Assembly (NCBI GenBank): GCA_004293365.1
Contig: RDYN01000056.1
Coordinates: forward strand, 1 to 40,556
Origin: Oscillatoriales cyanobacterium
Lineage (GTDB): Bacteria > Cyanobacteriota > Cyanobacteriia > Cyanobacteriales > Microcoleaceae
DNA: 40,556 bases
Direction: 5' to 3'
Within the stretch, counting starts at the first letter, position 1. Every line of letters begins with the position of its first letter. Positions 25,121 through 33,360 of this stretch are shown piece by piece. The notes below the pieces were generated by a model. It was not told the DNA's origin. It searched no databases and saw only the letters and a program-made list of their open reading frames with translations. The position numbers were made by a program, and so were the translations under genes.

Positions 25121-26548
25121 TTAGTGATTTTGTGCTTTTTTTTCTCGAAGTTTCAACAAAATTTCTGCGTGAACTTCGCGGGTAATCGGATAGAAATAGG
25201 TGAGAATCATGCCGCAAATTAAAGCAATTGTGGGCAGCGGCCCGATCGCAACTCGAATCGCGAACAGTGCAGAATCCGGCTGTACGGGTGCAGCCTCTCC
25301 CTGAACAGTGGCAAGAAATCCAGCTTGTTCTAATGCTTGGCCTACCAACCACAAGCCGATCGCCAAACCAATTTTTTGCAGCAAAACCATAAACGAATAG
25401 AACACGCCTTCGCGTCTTTCGCCTGTTTGGAGTTCGTCGAGTTCAATCACATCCGGTATCATCGACCAAGGTACGAGATAAGCAGTGGAAACTCCCACAC
25501 CTGCCATAACTGCTAACAGGTACATCTGAACTACTTGTCCGGGTTGCAGGAAAAACAGTCCGGCTTGGGCGATAATCCACAAACTCATGCCCATAAAATA
25601 AACGGCTTTTTTGCCATATCGCTCGCTAACTCTACTCCAAACAGATAACATGGCGAGTGCGGTGCCTTGAACTGCGATCGCAGTTTGGGTAAAAGTGGCT
25701 GGTGGCAGATTCATCCAGTTGATGACAAAGTAGGGCAAAATCGAAGCAGTTAATTGCACTCCCAGCCAAGAACAGAGGTAAATTCCAATTACGTACAAAA
25801 AAGGGCGATTGTTAAATGCAATCCGCAACTGTTCTGCGATCGGCAAAGAGGTAGAATTGTCTTCTAGAGGATTTTCTTGCAATTGAGAGAGGACGTGTTT
25901 GCGGGTTCCGAAAAAGCACCAGTACAAAGGCAATACTGAAATTACGGTACAGAGTGCGCCTAATATTATGTATTTTTGGATGTCATCTTTAACTAAGGCA
26001 AAGATAATTTGGGCGATAATTAACGATAAAATGCTGCCGCCGATCGAGAAAGTAAACCGGAAACTGTTAAGGCTAGTGCGTTCGTTGTAGTCTTGGGTTA
26101 ATTCTGGGGTGAGGGCGGTGTAAGGCAGGTTGACGGCGGTGTAGGCGGTGTTAAACAATATGCCGATCGCCACATAGTACCAAAATAGTATCGTAGGATC
26201 TTTGCTGGGCACAATCCACTGCAAAAAGAAGAAGATCCCGAAAGGAATTGCGCCGTAAACCATCCAAGGATAGCGGCGGCCCCAGGGGTGAGAGGTGCGA
26301 TCGCTCAGAACCCCCACAATCGGGTCATTTACGGCATCCCAAACCTTGCCAATTAGCAAAATGTTACTAGCAGTCCCCGCAGCCAAACCCGCCACGTTGG
26401 TAAAGAAAAACAGCAGGAAAAATACCAAAACATTCGCAGTAATTGCGGGGCCTAGGTCTCCCGCGCCGTATGCTAACTTTGTGGAGAAGCTGAGTTTTTT
26501 GGTTTGGGGGTTGTCGGCGGCCCTTTCAGGGGGGGAAGTGTTGCTCAT
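25121..26548 (-). CDS. GPH-family (MelB-type) sugar/cation symporter
   Basis: A 475-aa inner-membrane transporter with about 12 transmembrane helices and the MFS_2/GPH signature. It starts with KLAYGAGDLGPAI after a short soluble tail, followed by GKVWDAVNDPIVGVLSDRTS and WGRRYPWMVYG, the conserved DxxxD...RxGRR loop between helices 2 and 3. A second conserved loop, LVPWSMIPDVIELDELQTGERREG, is characteristic of the family. Substrates of relatives are melibiose, xylosides, glucuronides or, in eukaryotes, lipids; none can be assigned here. It lies alone between a repeat-rich gap and another one, and no sugar catabolic gene is adjacent. Confidence 0.88.
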   Translation of the reverse strand: MSNTSPPERAADNPQTKKLSFSTKLAYGAGDLGPAITANVLVFFLLFFFTNVAGLAAGTASNILLIGKVWDAVNDPIVGVLSDRTSHPWGRRYPWMVYGAIPFGIFFFLQWIVPSKDPTILFWYYVAIGILFNTAYTAVNLPYTALTPELTQDYNERTSLNSFRFTFSIGGSILSLIIAQIIFALVKDDIQKYIILGALCTVISVLPLYWCFFGTRKHVLSQLQENPLEDNSTSLPIAEQLRIAFNNRPFLYVIGIYLCSWLGVQLTASILPYFVINWMNLPPATFTQTAIAVQGTALAMLSVWSRVSERYGKKAVYFMGMSLWIIAQAGLFFLQPGQVVQMYLLAVMAGVGVSTAYLVPWSMIPDVIELDELQTGERREGVFYSFMVLLQKIGLAIGLWLVGQALEQAGFLATVQGEAAPVQPDSALFAIRVAIGPLPTIALICGMILTYFYPITREVHAEILLKLREKKAQNH

Positions 26549-26963
26549 AAACTTTGATTTCGGGATTTTTGGGCGATCGCAGTCTTTCCAGTAGGAGTAT
26601 AACTCGCGCTACGCTGTAATACTAAGTTTTTTTTGGGCGATCGGGACTTTCCTGAAGAATTGGTAATTGGTAATTGGTAATTGGTAATTGAATAGTAGGG
26701 GCGGGTTTCACCAACAATCTTTAATGAGTACCAACAATCGAAATAAACCCGCCCCCACCCAGCGACAACAATCTTTAATGAGTACCAACAATCGAAATAA
26801 ACCCGCCCCCACCCAGCGACAGAAACTCGATCGCACATTTTCAAATTTCCCAAAAAGGTCAATCGCCCATGGATAAATTACGTAGGGGCGCCTTTAACCA
26901 GCAACATTTATCTGTAGCCCCCCAAATCAATAAACCCGCCGCCTAACTATACAAATAACTCCC
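26549..26963. repeat. Repeat cluster: GGTAATT heptamers and a 54-bp minisatellite
   Basis: This gap upstream of the symporter contains GGTAATT heptamers (26661-26690) and then two tandem copies of a 54-bp unit (26712-26765, 26766-26819) that includes CAATCTTTAATGAGTACC and AAATAAACCCGCCCCCAC. The right end of each unit pairs with a GGGGCGGGTTT at 26699, so each can form a hairpin. A related GTAGGGGCGCC/AACCCGCCG pair follows at 26883-26945. No gene is seen. Confidence 0.8.
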
Positions 26964-27521
26964 TTAAGGAAACAATCGCCCTACCTGAACTTCTATTTCG
27001 GGAAATGCCAACATTGACAAAATTCCATATTCATCAAATATAGTTTCTTGTCGGTAATTTCCCCCCACAGGTTCGCGAAAAACATAAACTTGCCGCGTGT
27101 TAACATCAAGTATCCAATAATCAGCAATTCCCGCCTCAGCATAAACCCGTGCTTTGCGGTTGCGGTATGTTTCTAAAGTCGTGTCAGCTACTTCTACCAA
27201 CAACAAGATGTTAGCGGGGGCGGGATGAAAATCTTGGTACAGCCGAATGTCGATTTGCACGACAGCAATATCCGGTTCAGGTTCGGAATTTGCGCTCAGA
27301 GTAACGGGGTCTTGGATGCGAATTAAAGCGAGTCCTGCTAGCAGATTTCTCAGATAGTCTGCCGCACAGAGATTAGTTGCAGCATGGGGAGGATTTTTAG
27401 CACTCATTGAAACAATTTGTCCGTCAATTAATTCGACTCGTTCATCTGGATCGAGAATACCCGTTTCGGTCATGCGGCGGTATTCGTTTACAGTCCACAA
27501 GCGTACATCTGTTGCAGTCAT
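26964..27521 (-). CDS. Uma2-family (DUF820) endonuclease-like protein
   Basis: A 185-aa protein with the PD-(D/E)XK-type fold seen in the Uma2/DUF820 family, which is greatly expanded in cyanobacteria. Motifs in order are ERVELIDGQIVSMSAKNPPH, EPEPDIAVV (catalytic-type Asp), ILLLVEVADTTLETYRN (Glu and Asp of the active-site strand) and KARVYAEAGIADYWILD. The family is annotated as a putative restriction endonuclease, but few members have been tested. It has its own ATG preceded by AGGAAAT. No methyltransferase or toxin-antitoxin partner is obvious beside it. Confidence 0.88.
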   Translation of the reverse strand: MTATDVRLWTVNEYRRMTETGILDPDERVELIDGQIVSMSAKNPPHAATNLCAADYLRNLLAGLALIRIQDPVTLSANSEPEPDIAVVQIDIRLYQDFHPAPANILLLVEVADTTLETYRNRKARVYAEAGIADYWILDVNTRQVYVFREPVGGNYRQETIFDEYGILSMLAFPEIEVQVGRLFP

Positions 27522-27661
27522 TGCCCTATTTCCTGTTATAATTGGCGAAAAATTGACGGTGGCAGGATTTCTGACGTAGTTGCAACTAGGAAGTTGAATT
27601 TTTTAATTTTGTGAATTATTCAATCTCAAATCCCCAATCTCAAATCCCCAATCTCAAATTA

Positions 27662-28216
27662 CTAGGTTAGCAATCTAGATTTGGCGGTAATTGCTCCTAC
27701 ACACCACAAAATAGCATTGACAATTTCCGAACGCTGGATGTCTTCTTCAGCTAAAAAACTGGCAAACTCTTCTTCAATATTCAAGTGGTCTGCAAAAGCA
27801 TAAAGCACGCGCTTGTACTCTGTGGGCATCGGTGTTAATGTGGCTTTAACTAAATTTAACAGCGCGTTCAAACAGTTAAGCATAGTCCCTGATTCGTCAT
27901 CAATATCTTCTGCATCGAGCAAGTACAGGGTTTCTGCTATGTCGCAAATAGCATCTATTTGTGTTGGCGGCTTTCCCAGTTCGCTGACATCGATATCGCA
28001 AAGTTTGAGAGCGTTAATTGCTAGTTCTGGACGGGTAAAAAATACAAGTTGACCGCCGGCTACTAAAGGCGGTTCTTCTTCTCCACAGACGATGAGAGTA
28101 TAGAGATTCGGTACTTCGGTGTCGGGGTCGATGCGGAAACCGAACAGCCGCAGCAATTTTTCTTGATTTGGGTTGGCTGTTTGCAGTTTTGTTGCGAAAA
28201 GTTTTGATTGTGACAT
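27662..28216 (-). CDS. Conserved-type hypothetical protein
   Basis: A 184-aa soluble, acidic protein that I do not recognise. It begins MSQSKLFATKLQTANPNQEK, has an acidic middle (LLDAEDIDDESG) and ends with a helical region (EEEFASFLAEEDIQRSEIVN). No signal peptide or membrane helix is visible. Codon use and the clear N- and C-termini support a real gene. Just downstream of its stop are two or three repeats of CCCAATCTCAAAT (27625-27660). No operon partner is evident: the Uma2 gene downstream is 140 bp away. Confidence 0.7.
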   Translation of the reverse strand: MSQSKLFATKLQTANPNQEKLLRLFGFRIDPDTEVPNLYTLIVCGEEEPPLVAGGQLVFFTRPELAINALKLCDIDVSELGKPPTQIDAICDIAETLYLLDAEDIDDESGTMLNCLNALLNLVKATLTPMPTEYKRVLYAFADHLNIEEEFASFLAEEDIQRSEIVNAILWCVGAITAKSRLLT

Positions 28217-28325
28217 GATTTTTTAATGGCGATCGAATTAATGCTATTAAACCCGATTTCTATGCAAAATCGGGGCGGGAGTGAGACATCTACAAAGAAA
28301 CTGGGTTAAAAAAGCAAGTTTTGTG

Positions 28326-29003
28326 CTACAAGTTTTGCTGGATGATGTCGCAGCATTCAGCGACGGTTGCTCTTTTTTCCATGGCTGCGACTAGGGCTTC
28401 GTAAGCGGATTGATGGCTTTCGATTAGGGTTTTTGCTCGCAGGGAACCCCAGTTTTGTTTGAGTTGAATTTCGGAAATAGGACGGCGCATTTGTGTTAAA
28501 ATTGCGCTAATTTTTGTGCGGTCTTCTGCTCCTCCTCGGGCGTTGCCGTAAACAACTTTTTCGGCGACTATTCCTGCCATCCACACGGTGCAGTATTGGT
28601 CTAAAAGTTGGACGGAAAGTGTGCCGTTTTCGAGTTGAGATGCTAGTTGTTGGTCTGCAAATCGAACGCCGCCTTGGGCTGTTTGTCCTTGTTTGAATGC
28701 TTCAAGGGCGTTGAGGGCGTAGCTGGTGATGGGAATTCCTAACAGGTGGGCGACGAGGAAGTGTCCGGCTTCGTGGTGGAGGATGCGATCGCGCTTTTCT
28801 TTAGAACTTCCCCCCAGCAAATCTACTAATATTGTACCGCCTTGACCTTGCCACTGGAAAGTGTCCAGGGTGGCTAGCCCCAACAGGCAAAAGGTGGCGA
28901 TCGCAGGTACGGCCTCTGGTAGGTTGAATAGGGGGCCCAATAATATGGAAACGGTGATGGCGAAGATAGAAATAGCGATAATATTCAAAGAAGTGTCTTT
29001 CAT
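28326..29003 (-). CDS. M41 (FtsH-type) peptidase domain protein without AAA module
   Basis: A 225-aa protein with two N-terminal membrane segments (about residues 7-27 and 30-48) and a zinc-peptidase domain of the FtsH/M41 type. The zinc motif is HHEAGHFLVAHLLGIP (HEAGH at 77-81), and MAGIVAEKVVYGNARGGAEDRTKI follows with the third-ligand region. A complete FtsH is over 600 aa with an AAA+ ATPase before the peptidase; this protein has only the membrane and peptidase parts. It may therefore act without ATP-driven unfolding, or assemble with FtsH proteins. Similar stand-alone forms occur in other cyanobacteria. The gene next to it on the other strand is rseP, another membrane protease. Confidence 0.83.
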   Translation of the reverse strand: MKDTSLNIIAISIFAITVSILLGPLFNLPEAVPAIATFCLLGLATLDTFQWQGQGGTILVDLLGGSSKEKRDRILHHEAGHFLVAHLLGIPITSYALNALEAFKQGQTAQGGVRFADQQLASQLENGTLSVQLLDQYCTVWMAGIVAEKVVYGNARGGAEDRTKISAILTQMRRPISEIQLKQNWGSLRAKTLIESHQSAYEALVAAMEKRATVAECCDIIQQNL

Positions 29004-29062
29004 AATTGGGAATTGGTAACTGGGAATTGGTAACGGGTAATTGGTAACGGGTAATTGGTTTT
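29004..29062. repeat. GGTAATTG/GGTAACGG heptamer array
   Basis: Irregular seven-base repeats of the types GGTAACT, GGGAATT and GGTAACG directly follow the start codon side of the M41 peptidase gene, so its promoter region has been partly replaced by heptamers. Confidence 0.75.
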
Positions 29063-29247
29063 TGAGGTAAACTCAGGTACGATCGCGCGATCGCGAAAGC
29101 CGCCGTGTCCGGTCGATCGCAGTACCGGGACTTCCGACAAAAAACATCATCTTCCAGTTTGACTGAAATTTGCAGGTCGGAAGCCACCAATCTTAAAAAG
29201 ATATTAAAATAAATCAAAGTCAAGTAAAAGTGTTAGTGGAATCCTTC

Positions 29248-30348
29248 ATGTCAGTTTTGGCAGCGATCGCAGTTTTAGGTATCTTGATTGTCGTTCACGA
29301 ACTCGGCCACTTCTTGGCGGCGAGACTTCAACACATTCACGTCAACCGCTTCTCCATCGGTTTCGGGCCCATCCTGTGGAAGTACCAAGGCCCGGAAACT
29401 GAATATGCCCTCCGCGCCTTTCCCCTGGGAGGTTTCGTGGGTTTCCCGGATGACGATCCAGACAGCACTATTCCCCCCAATGACCCGAATTTGCTGCGAA
29501 ATCGCCCCGTGATCGATCGGGCGATCGTCATTAGTGCAGGAGTAATTGCCAACTTAATTTTTGCTTACTTCCTGCTGCTGGTGCAATTAACCACCGTTGG
29601 CGCGCCCTCCATGAACTACCTACCGGGAGTTAAAGTCCCGGAAGTCGCTGCGGAAGTTAGTTCGGCGGCATTCCAAGCGGGAATTCGATCGGGCGACATT
29701 GTTCTGTCCGTTGATGGCAAGGAATTGGGCGCTTCCCGCGAAGCAATCAAATCTTTAGTCTCAGCAATCCAAGATCGTCCCAACCAACCCCTGGCGCTAG
29801 AAATTCAGCGCCAAGAACAAAAATTTGTGGTGACAGTTACTCCCGAATTGTCCCCCGACGGTAAAGGTAAGATTGGCGTGCAGCTAACTTCTAACGGTAC
29901 CGTCGTGCGGCAGCGAGTCGGAATTGTAGAGGCATTTAGCAAGGCCGCGACTGAATTTGAGCGGATTGTAGTGCTGACGGTAGAAGGTTTTGGGCAATTA
30001 GTTAGCAATTTCAGCCAGACTGCTGAAAAGTTGTCCGGGCCCGTGGCAATTGTGGCCGCTGGTGCAGGGATTGCGCGATCGGATGCTGCGAATTTGTTTC
30101 AGTTTGCGGTATTAATTAGTATAAATTTGGCTGTGATTAATATCTTGCCTTTGCCTGCTTTGGACGGCGGTCAGCTAGCTTTTCTGTTAATAGAAGGACT
30201 GCGGGGCAAGCCTCTGCCAAACCGCATTCAAGAAAATGTGATGCAGACTGGTTTGGTGCTGTTGTTGGGTTTGGGAATTTTCTTGATAGTTCGCGATACT
30301 GCTAATTTGGCGGGCTTTGATTTGATGCGAACTCTTCGGCAGCAGTAG
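29248..30348 (+). CDS. rseP: RseP/site-2 intramembrane zinc protease
   Basis: A 366-aa inner-membrane M50 protease that cleaves transmembrane substrates such as anti-sigma factors or signal-peptide remnants. The zinc motif HELGH lies in the first helix (His17-His21 from the chosen start). A PDZ domain is centred near AFQAGIRSGDIVLSVDGKEL, and the second metal-site motif is LPLPALDGGQL in a late transmembrane helix. GTG codons at 29230 and 29236 are in frame, but the ATG at 29248 gives MSVLAAIAVLGILIVVHELGH, the usual cyanobacterial start. The M41 gene is divergent. A dense heptamer array begins right after the stop codon. Confidence 0.93.
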   Translation: MSVLAAIAVLGILIVVHELGHFLAARLQHIHVNRFSIGFGPILWKYQGPETEYALRAFPLGGFVGFPDDDPDSTIPPNDPNLLRNRPVIDRAIVISAGVIANLIFAYFLLLVQLTTVGAPSMNYLPGVKVPEVAAEVSSAAFQAGIRSGDIVLSVDGKELGASREAIKSLVSAIQDRPNQPLALEIQRQEQKFVVTVTPELSPDGKGKIGVQLTSNGTVVRQRVGIVEAFSKAATEFERIVVLTVEGFGQLVSNFSQTAEKLSGPVAIVAAGAGIARSDAANLFQFAVLISINLAVINILPLPALDGGQLAFLLIEGLRGKPLPNRIQENVMQTGLVLLLGLGIFLIVRDTANLAGFDLMRTLRQQ

Positions 30349-30440
30349 TCAGTTGGCAGTTGACAGTTGACAGTTGGCAGTTGATTGTTGGCAGTTTTCA
30401 GCAGTCATTAGTCATTACACAACTGATGACTGCTGAGCAA
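30349..30440. repeat. CAGTTGACAG/CAGTTGG heptamer array
   Basis: A block of CAGTTGG and CAGTTGA heptamers (30352-30400) with a trailing AGTCATTAGTCATTA segment fills the gap between rseP and the following Uma2 gene. It is the reverse complement type of the CTGTCAA blocks elsewhere. Confidence 0.85.
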
Positions 30441-30473
30441 TATAAATTAACCAGTAAATTAGGAGAAATAGCA

Positions 30474-31211
30474 ATGGTCACACAACTGCAATCTCCCGAA
30501 AAAGCAAAGATTATCTATCCAGATGATAACGGCGAACCAATGTCAGATAATACCGAACAGTTTAGATTGATCGTGTGGATCAAAGAAAATTTAGAACTGT
30601 TATTTGCCAGCCGGGCTGATGTTTTTGTAGCGGGAAACTTACTGTGGTATCCAGTAGAAGGAAACAACAAAATTTCTCAAGCGCCAGATGCGATGGTAGT
30701 CTTCGGAAGACCGAAAGGTTATCGAGGCTCCTACCAACAATGGAATGAAGAGAACATTGTGCCGCAAGTGGCGTTTGAAATTTGGTCGCCGGGAAATCGG
30801 CTGACTCCGATGCTGCAAAAACTGAGATTTTACGAACAGTACGGCGTAGAAGAATATTATCTGTACGATCCGGCTAATGTGGATTTAACTATATGGGAGC
30901 GCCGAGAGGAACGATTAGAACCAATCGAACAAGTCAACGGCTGGGTAAGTCCAAGAATGGGAGTGCGGTTTCAACTATCAGAAACTGAACTGCAAATATT
31001 CAGGCCTGATGGAACACCGTTTGTGAGTTTTGTGGAACTCGCTCAACTTCGAGAACAAGCAGAATTAAGAGCCGAACAAGAACGGCAAAGGGCCGAACAA
31101 GAACGGCAAAGAGCCGAACAAGCAGAAACCATGTTGGAGCAAGAACGATCGCGCTCGCAAGCTTTAGAAGCTCGGCTCCGAGACATGGGAATTGACCCCA
31201 ATCAGTTGTAA
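30474..31211 (+). CDS. Uma2-family protein with C-terminal coiled coil (paralogue 1)
   Basis: A 245-aa protein with an N-terminal Uma2/DUF820 nuclease-like domain and a C-terminal coiled coil. Domain motifs are FVAGNLLWYPVEG, ISQAPDAMVVFGRPKG (Asp) and VPQVAFEIWSPGNR (Glu), then KLRFYEQYGVEEYYLYDP. The usual Glu-x-Asp/Lys is Glu-Ile-Trp here, so activity is uncertain. From about residue 190 the sequence becomes RAEQERQ repeats in heptad register. It ends LRDMGIDPNQL, a tail shared with the paralogue at 35686. The ATG has AGGAG at 30461-30465. An in-frame start further upstream lies within the heptamer array and is not credible. Confidence 0.85.
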   Translation: MVTQLQSPEKAKIIYPDDNGEPMSDNTEQFRLIVWIKENLELLFASRADVFVAGNLLWYPVEGNNKISQAPDAMVVFGRPKGYRGSYQQWNEENIVPQVAFEIWSPGNRLTPMLQKLRFYEQYGVEEYYLYDPANVDLTIWERREERLEPIEQVNGWVSPRMGVRFQLSETELQIFRPDGTPFVSFVELAQLREQAELRAEQERQRAEQERQRAEQAETMLEQERSRSQALEARLRDMGIDPNQL

Positions 31212-31218
31212 ATGACTA

Positions 31219-31345
31219 ATATCAAGTTCGATCGATTGACCGCAATAAGTAAGGTTCGTAGTGCGGACTTCAGTCCGCTCTCATGCGGAGAACTCAAGTC
31301 CGCACAGATCCGTTTTTGTTATGGTAATCGACCGGACATGATATA
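31219..31345. mobile_element. Nested-palindrome MITE-like element, copy 3
   Basis: The left terminus TATCAAGTTCGATCGATTGA and the right terminus TCGACCGGACATGATATA are imperfect complements. The inner hairpin is GGTTCGTAGTGCGGACTTCA with a mutated right arm. It is the most decayed of the three full copies. A second left-terminus-like segment ATATCAAGTTCGGTCAATC follows at about 31346-31364, suggesting a truncated neighbour copy. Confidence 0.65.
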
Positions 31346-31439
31346 ATATCAAGTTCGGTCAATCACTGATGACTAATGACTAATGACGTTCGCTCTTCTG
31401 GGACAGCACGAATGACTGATGACTAATGACTGATAACTA

Positions 31440-32084
31440 ATGACTAAAAAGTTAAGTTTAAAACAAAAATCGCTCGAAATTCTAATTCGCCTCAAACGGC
31501 TGTATCCAGAAGCCCCTTGCACTCTCAACTATGAAACTCCGGTGCAGTTGATGGTGGCGACGATTCTGGCGGCTCAGTGTACGGATGAGCGAGTAAATCT
31601 GGTAACGCCGGCGTTGTTCGATCGTTTCCCGGATGCGGAGGCTTTGGCAAATGCTGATTTGGATGAATTGGAGCGTCTGGTGCGATCGACTGGTTTTTAC
31701 CGGAATAAGTCTAAAAATATTAAAGCTGCTTGTTGGGCGATCGTCAACAAATTCAACAATCAAGTACCGCAGCAAATGGAACTGCTGCTAGAATTGCCCG
31801 GAGTCGCGCGCAAAACGGCTAATGTAGTCCTCGCCCACGCTTTTGATATTCACCAAGGCGTGACGGTAGACACTCACGTCAAGCGTTTGAGTCAGAGGTT
31901 GGGATTGACTGAACACGCCGATCCGATTCGGATCGAGCGGGATTTGATGCTATTGTTGCCGCAGCCGGATTGGGAAAATTGGTCAATTCGGTTAGTTTAT
32001 CACGGTCGGGCGGTTTGTAATGCGAGAAAGCCGATTTGCAATATTTGCGAACTTGCCGATTTGTGCCCTTCTGCTAATAGTTAG
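31440..32084 (+). CDS. nth: Endonuclease III (DNA glycosylase/AP lyase)
   Basis: A 214-aa base-excision-repair enzyme that removes oxidised pyrimidines and cuts AP sites. The helix-hairpin-helix segment LPGVARKTANVVL carries the catalytic lysine (Lys125), followed by the catalytic aspartate in TVDTHVKR (Asp144). The C-terminal [4Fe-4S] cluster has Cys193, Cys200, Cys203 and Cys209 in the C-X6-C-X2-C-X5-C spacing. The length is that of the family. The ATG lies at the edge of TAATGAC/TGATGAC heptamers (31363-31446) and no Shine-Dalgarno sequence is visible, so the original leader seems replaced by repeats. Confidence 0.95.
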   Translation: MTKKLSLKQKSLEILIRLKRLYPEAPCTLNYETPVQLMVATILAAQCTDERVNLVTPALFDRFPDAEALANADLDELERLVRSTGFYRNKSKNIKAACWAIVNKFNNQVPQQMELLLELPGVARKTANVVLAHAFDIHQGVTVDTHVKRLSQRLGLTEHADPIRIERDLMLLLPQPDWENWSIRLVYHGRAVCNARKPICNICELADLCPSANS

Positions 32085-32101
32085 ATTTTCCACTAATGTC
32101 A

Positions 32102-32220
32102 GGGACAGGCTTTCCGGCCTGTTCCACAATTAAGGCATAGATCCCCCCTAACCCCCCTTCCCAAGGGGGGAACCAGAAATAAATCAAAGTCCCCCTTCTT
32201 AAGGGGGATTTAGGGGGATC
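32102..32220. repeat. Hairpins downstream of nth, including GGGGGATC element
   Basis: A first hairpin, GGACAGGC-TTTCCG-GCCTGTTCC (32103-32125), could terminate nth. A second, larger, inverted repeat runs from GATCCCCCCTAACCCCCC (32140) to AGGGGGATTTAGGGGGATC (ending 32220), with an internal CCCAAGGGGGG/CCCCCTTCTTAAGGGGG pair. The latter resembles the core of the element at 24874-25012. The remaining gap to rpsN (32221-32399) is AT-rich with a TATAGT at 32353-32358 as a possible -10. Confidence 0.7.
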
Positions 32221-32399
32221 TCGCAAGAGGATGTGAACGAGATATCTAAAAGTTTTTCAGCTTAAGTTGACACCAATAGCATCTTGCCTGTTACCAAAAA
32301 TCTTGTCAACAAAAAAAGTAATGAAAATAAAAGCGATCGCAAATCACCAAAATATAGTAAAATAGTAGATTGTGATTTATCTAAGGATATCAACAGATT

Positions 32400-32702
32400 A
32401 TGGCTAAAAAGAGCATGGTCGAGCGCGAGAAAAAGCGCCAAAGACTCGTAGACAAGTACGCTGACAAGCGCGAAGACCTGAAAGAGCAGTTCGACCAAGC
32501 AGCGAACCAGATGGACAAAATGGCGATTCACCGCCAACTGCAACAGCTACCCCGCGGCAGTTCGCGGACTCGCTTGCGGAACCGCTGCTGGGCAACTGGT
32601 CGCCCCAGAGGTTACTACCGCGATTTCGGACTGTCTCGCAACATGATGCGAGAAATGGCCCACGAAGGTCTTTTGCCCGGTGTTGTGAAGTCTAGCTGGT
32701 AG
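32400..32702 (+). CDS. rpsN: 30S ribosomal protein S14
   Basis: A 100-aa small-subunit protein that binds the 3' domain of 16S rRNA. It is the longer zinc-free form: [19 protein letters not shown] at the N-terminus, [29 protein letters not shown] as the signature, and the C-terminal [11 protein letters not shown]. The four-cysteine zinc motif of the short form is absent. AAGGAT precedes the ATG. As in other cyanobacteria it stands apart from the main ribosomal-protein operon. It converges with the small gene downstream. Confidence 0.95.
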   Translation: MAKKSMVEREKKRQRLVDKYADKREDLKEQFDQAANQMDKMAIHRQLQQLPRGSSRTRLRNRCWATGRPRGYYRDFGLSRNMMREMAHEGLLPGVVKSSW

Positions 32703-32713
32703 TACGAAGAAAG

Positions 32714-32985
32714 AAGGAAGAAGTTCGGCAACGGATTTTTTAACGGATTTAAAGGATAGAAGAAAGAAGGGTTTAGTTATCTAATAGAGAGGGAAGAAGG
32801 AAGAAGGAATGAAGAAAAAACTTATGCATAATCAGTAAGATTATATTTGGGGTTTATTTTTGTTTCAGATTTCAGCTAAAACCTCCTTCTTGCTTTTTCA
32901 TTCTTACTTCTTACTTTTTCCTGCTTCTTTCTGACTGACATCCGTTACATCCGTTACCAAATCCGTTGCCGAACCTTCTTGCTTC
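32714..32985. repeat. Long imperfect inverted repeat between convergent genes
   Basis: GAAGGAAGAAGTTCGGCAAC (from 32714) is matched by the complement of GTTGCCGAACCTTCTTGCTTC (ending 32985), continuing into AACGGATTT and ATCCGTTAC. Inside, AAGAAGGAA runs face TTCTTACTTC runs. The arms total roughly 45 bp at about 80% match with a loop near 190 bases. The right arm overlaps the stop codon of the next gene. It could act as a bidirectional terminator for rpsN and the facing gene. Confidence 0.6.
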
Positions 32986-33313
32986 ATTGGCCGCAGCATT
33001 TATCGATACCGAGACTTTCGAGTAATAAGTCGCTGACGGCGTTGGCGATCGCAAATTCGCCGTAAAAGCTTTTAGAAAAATCATAGGCCTGCATTTCGGT
33101 GACGATCGCAATTACGAGGCTGCCCAAGTCGTTTTCGCCTTCCATGCGCTGGCGGAGGTAGATTTGGGCGGCTCTTTTAGCTATTTGCTGGTTGGCGGCT
33201 TCTGGGATAAACTCGGAGTCTAGCCAAGCAAGGAGTGTTTCTTGGAGCCATTGGCCTTCTTGCTCGGGGTTTTGGGCGGGCGGTAAAGTAATAGGTTCGA
33301 TGGTTTCAGACAT
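32984..33313 (-). CDS. Small conserved cyanobacterial-type hypothetical protein
   Basis: A 109-aa acidic, helical protein with no membrane segment. Distinct blocks are TLPPAQNPEQEGQWLQETLL, EFIPEAANQQIAKRAAQIY and GENDLGSLVIAIVTEMQAY; it ends in GIDKCCGQ with an adjacent cysteine pair. I recall near-identical proteins in other cyanobacteria without an assigned function. It is transcribed away from aat (divergent, 47 bp between starts), so the two share a very short promoter region. Confidence 0.72.
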   Translation of the reverse strand: MSETIEPITLPPAQNPEQEGQWLQETLLAWLDSEFIPEAANQQIAKRAAQIYLRQRMEGENDLGSLVIAIVTEMQAYDFSKSFYGEFAIANAVSDLLLESLGIDKCCGQ

Positions 33314-33360
33314 GATTATTCCTAATTGCTAATGTTGACGAATGAAAAGTTAGCGGACAA

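Noticed and set aside
26545..26862. Open frame over the 54-bp minisatellite
   Set aside because: Its peptide is also internally repeated and comes from noncoding tandem repeats.
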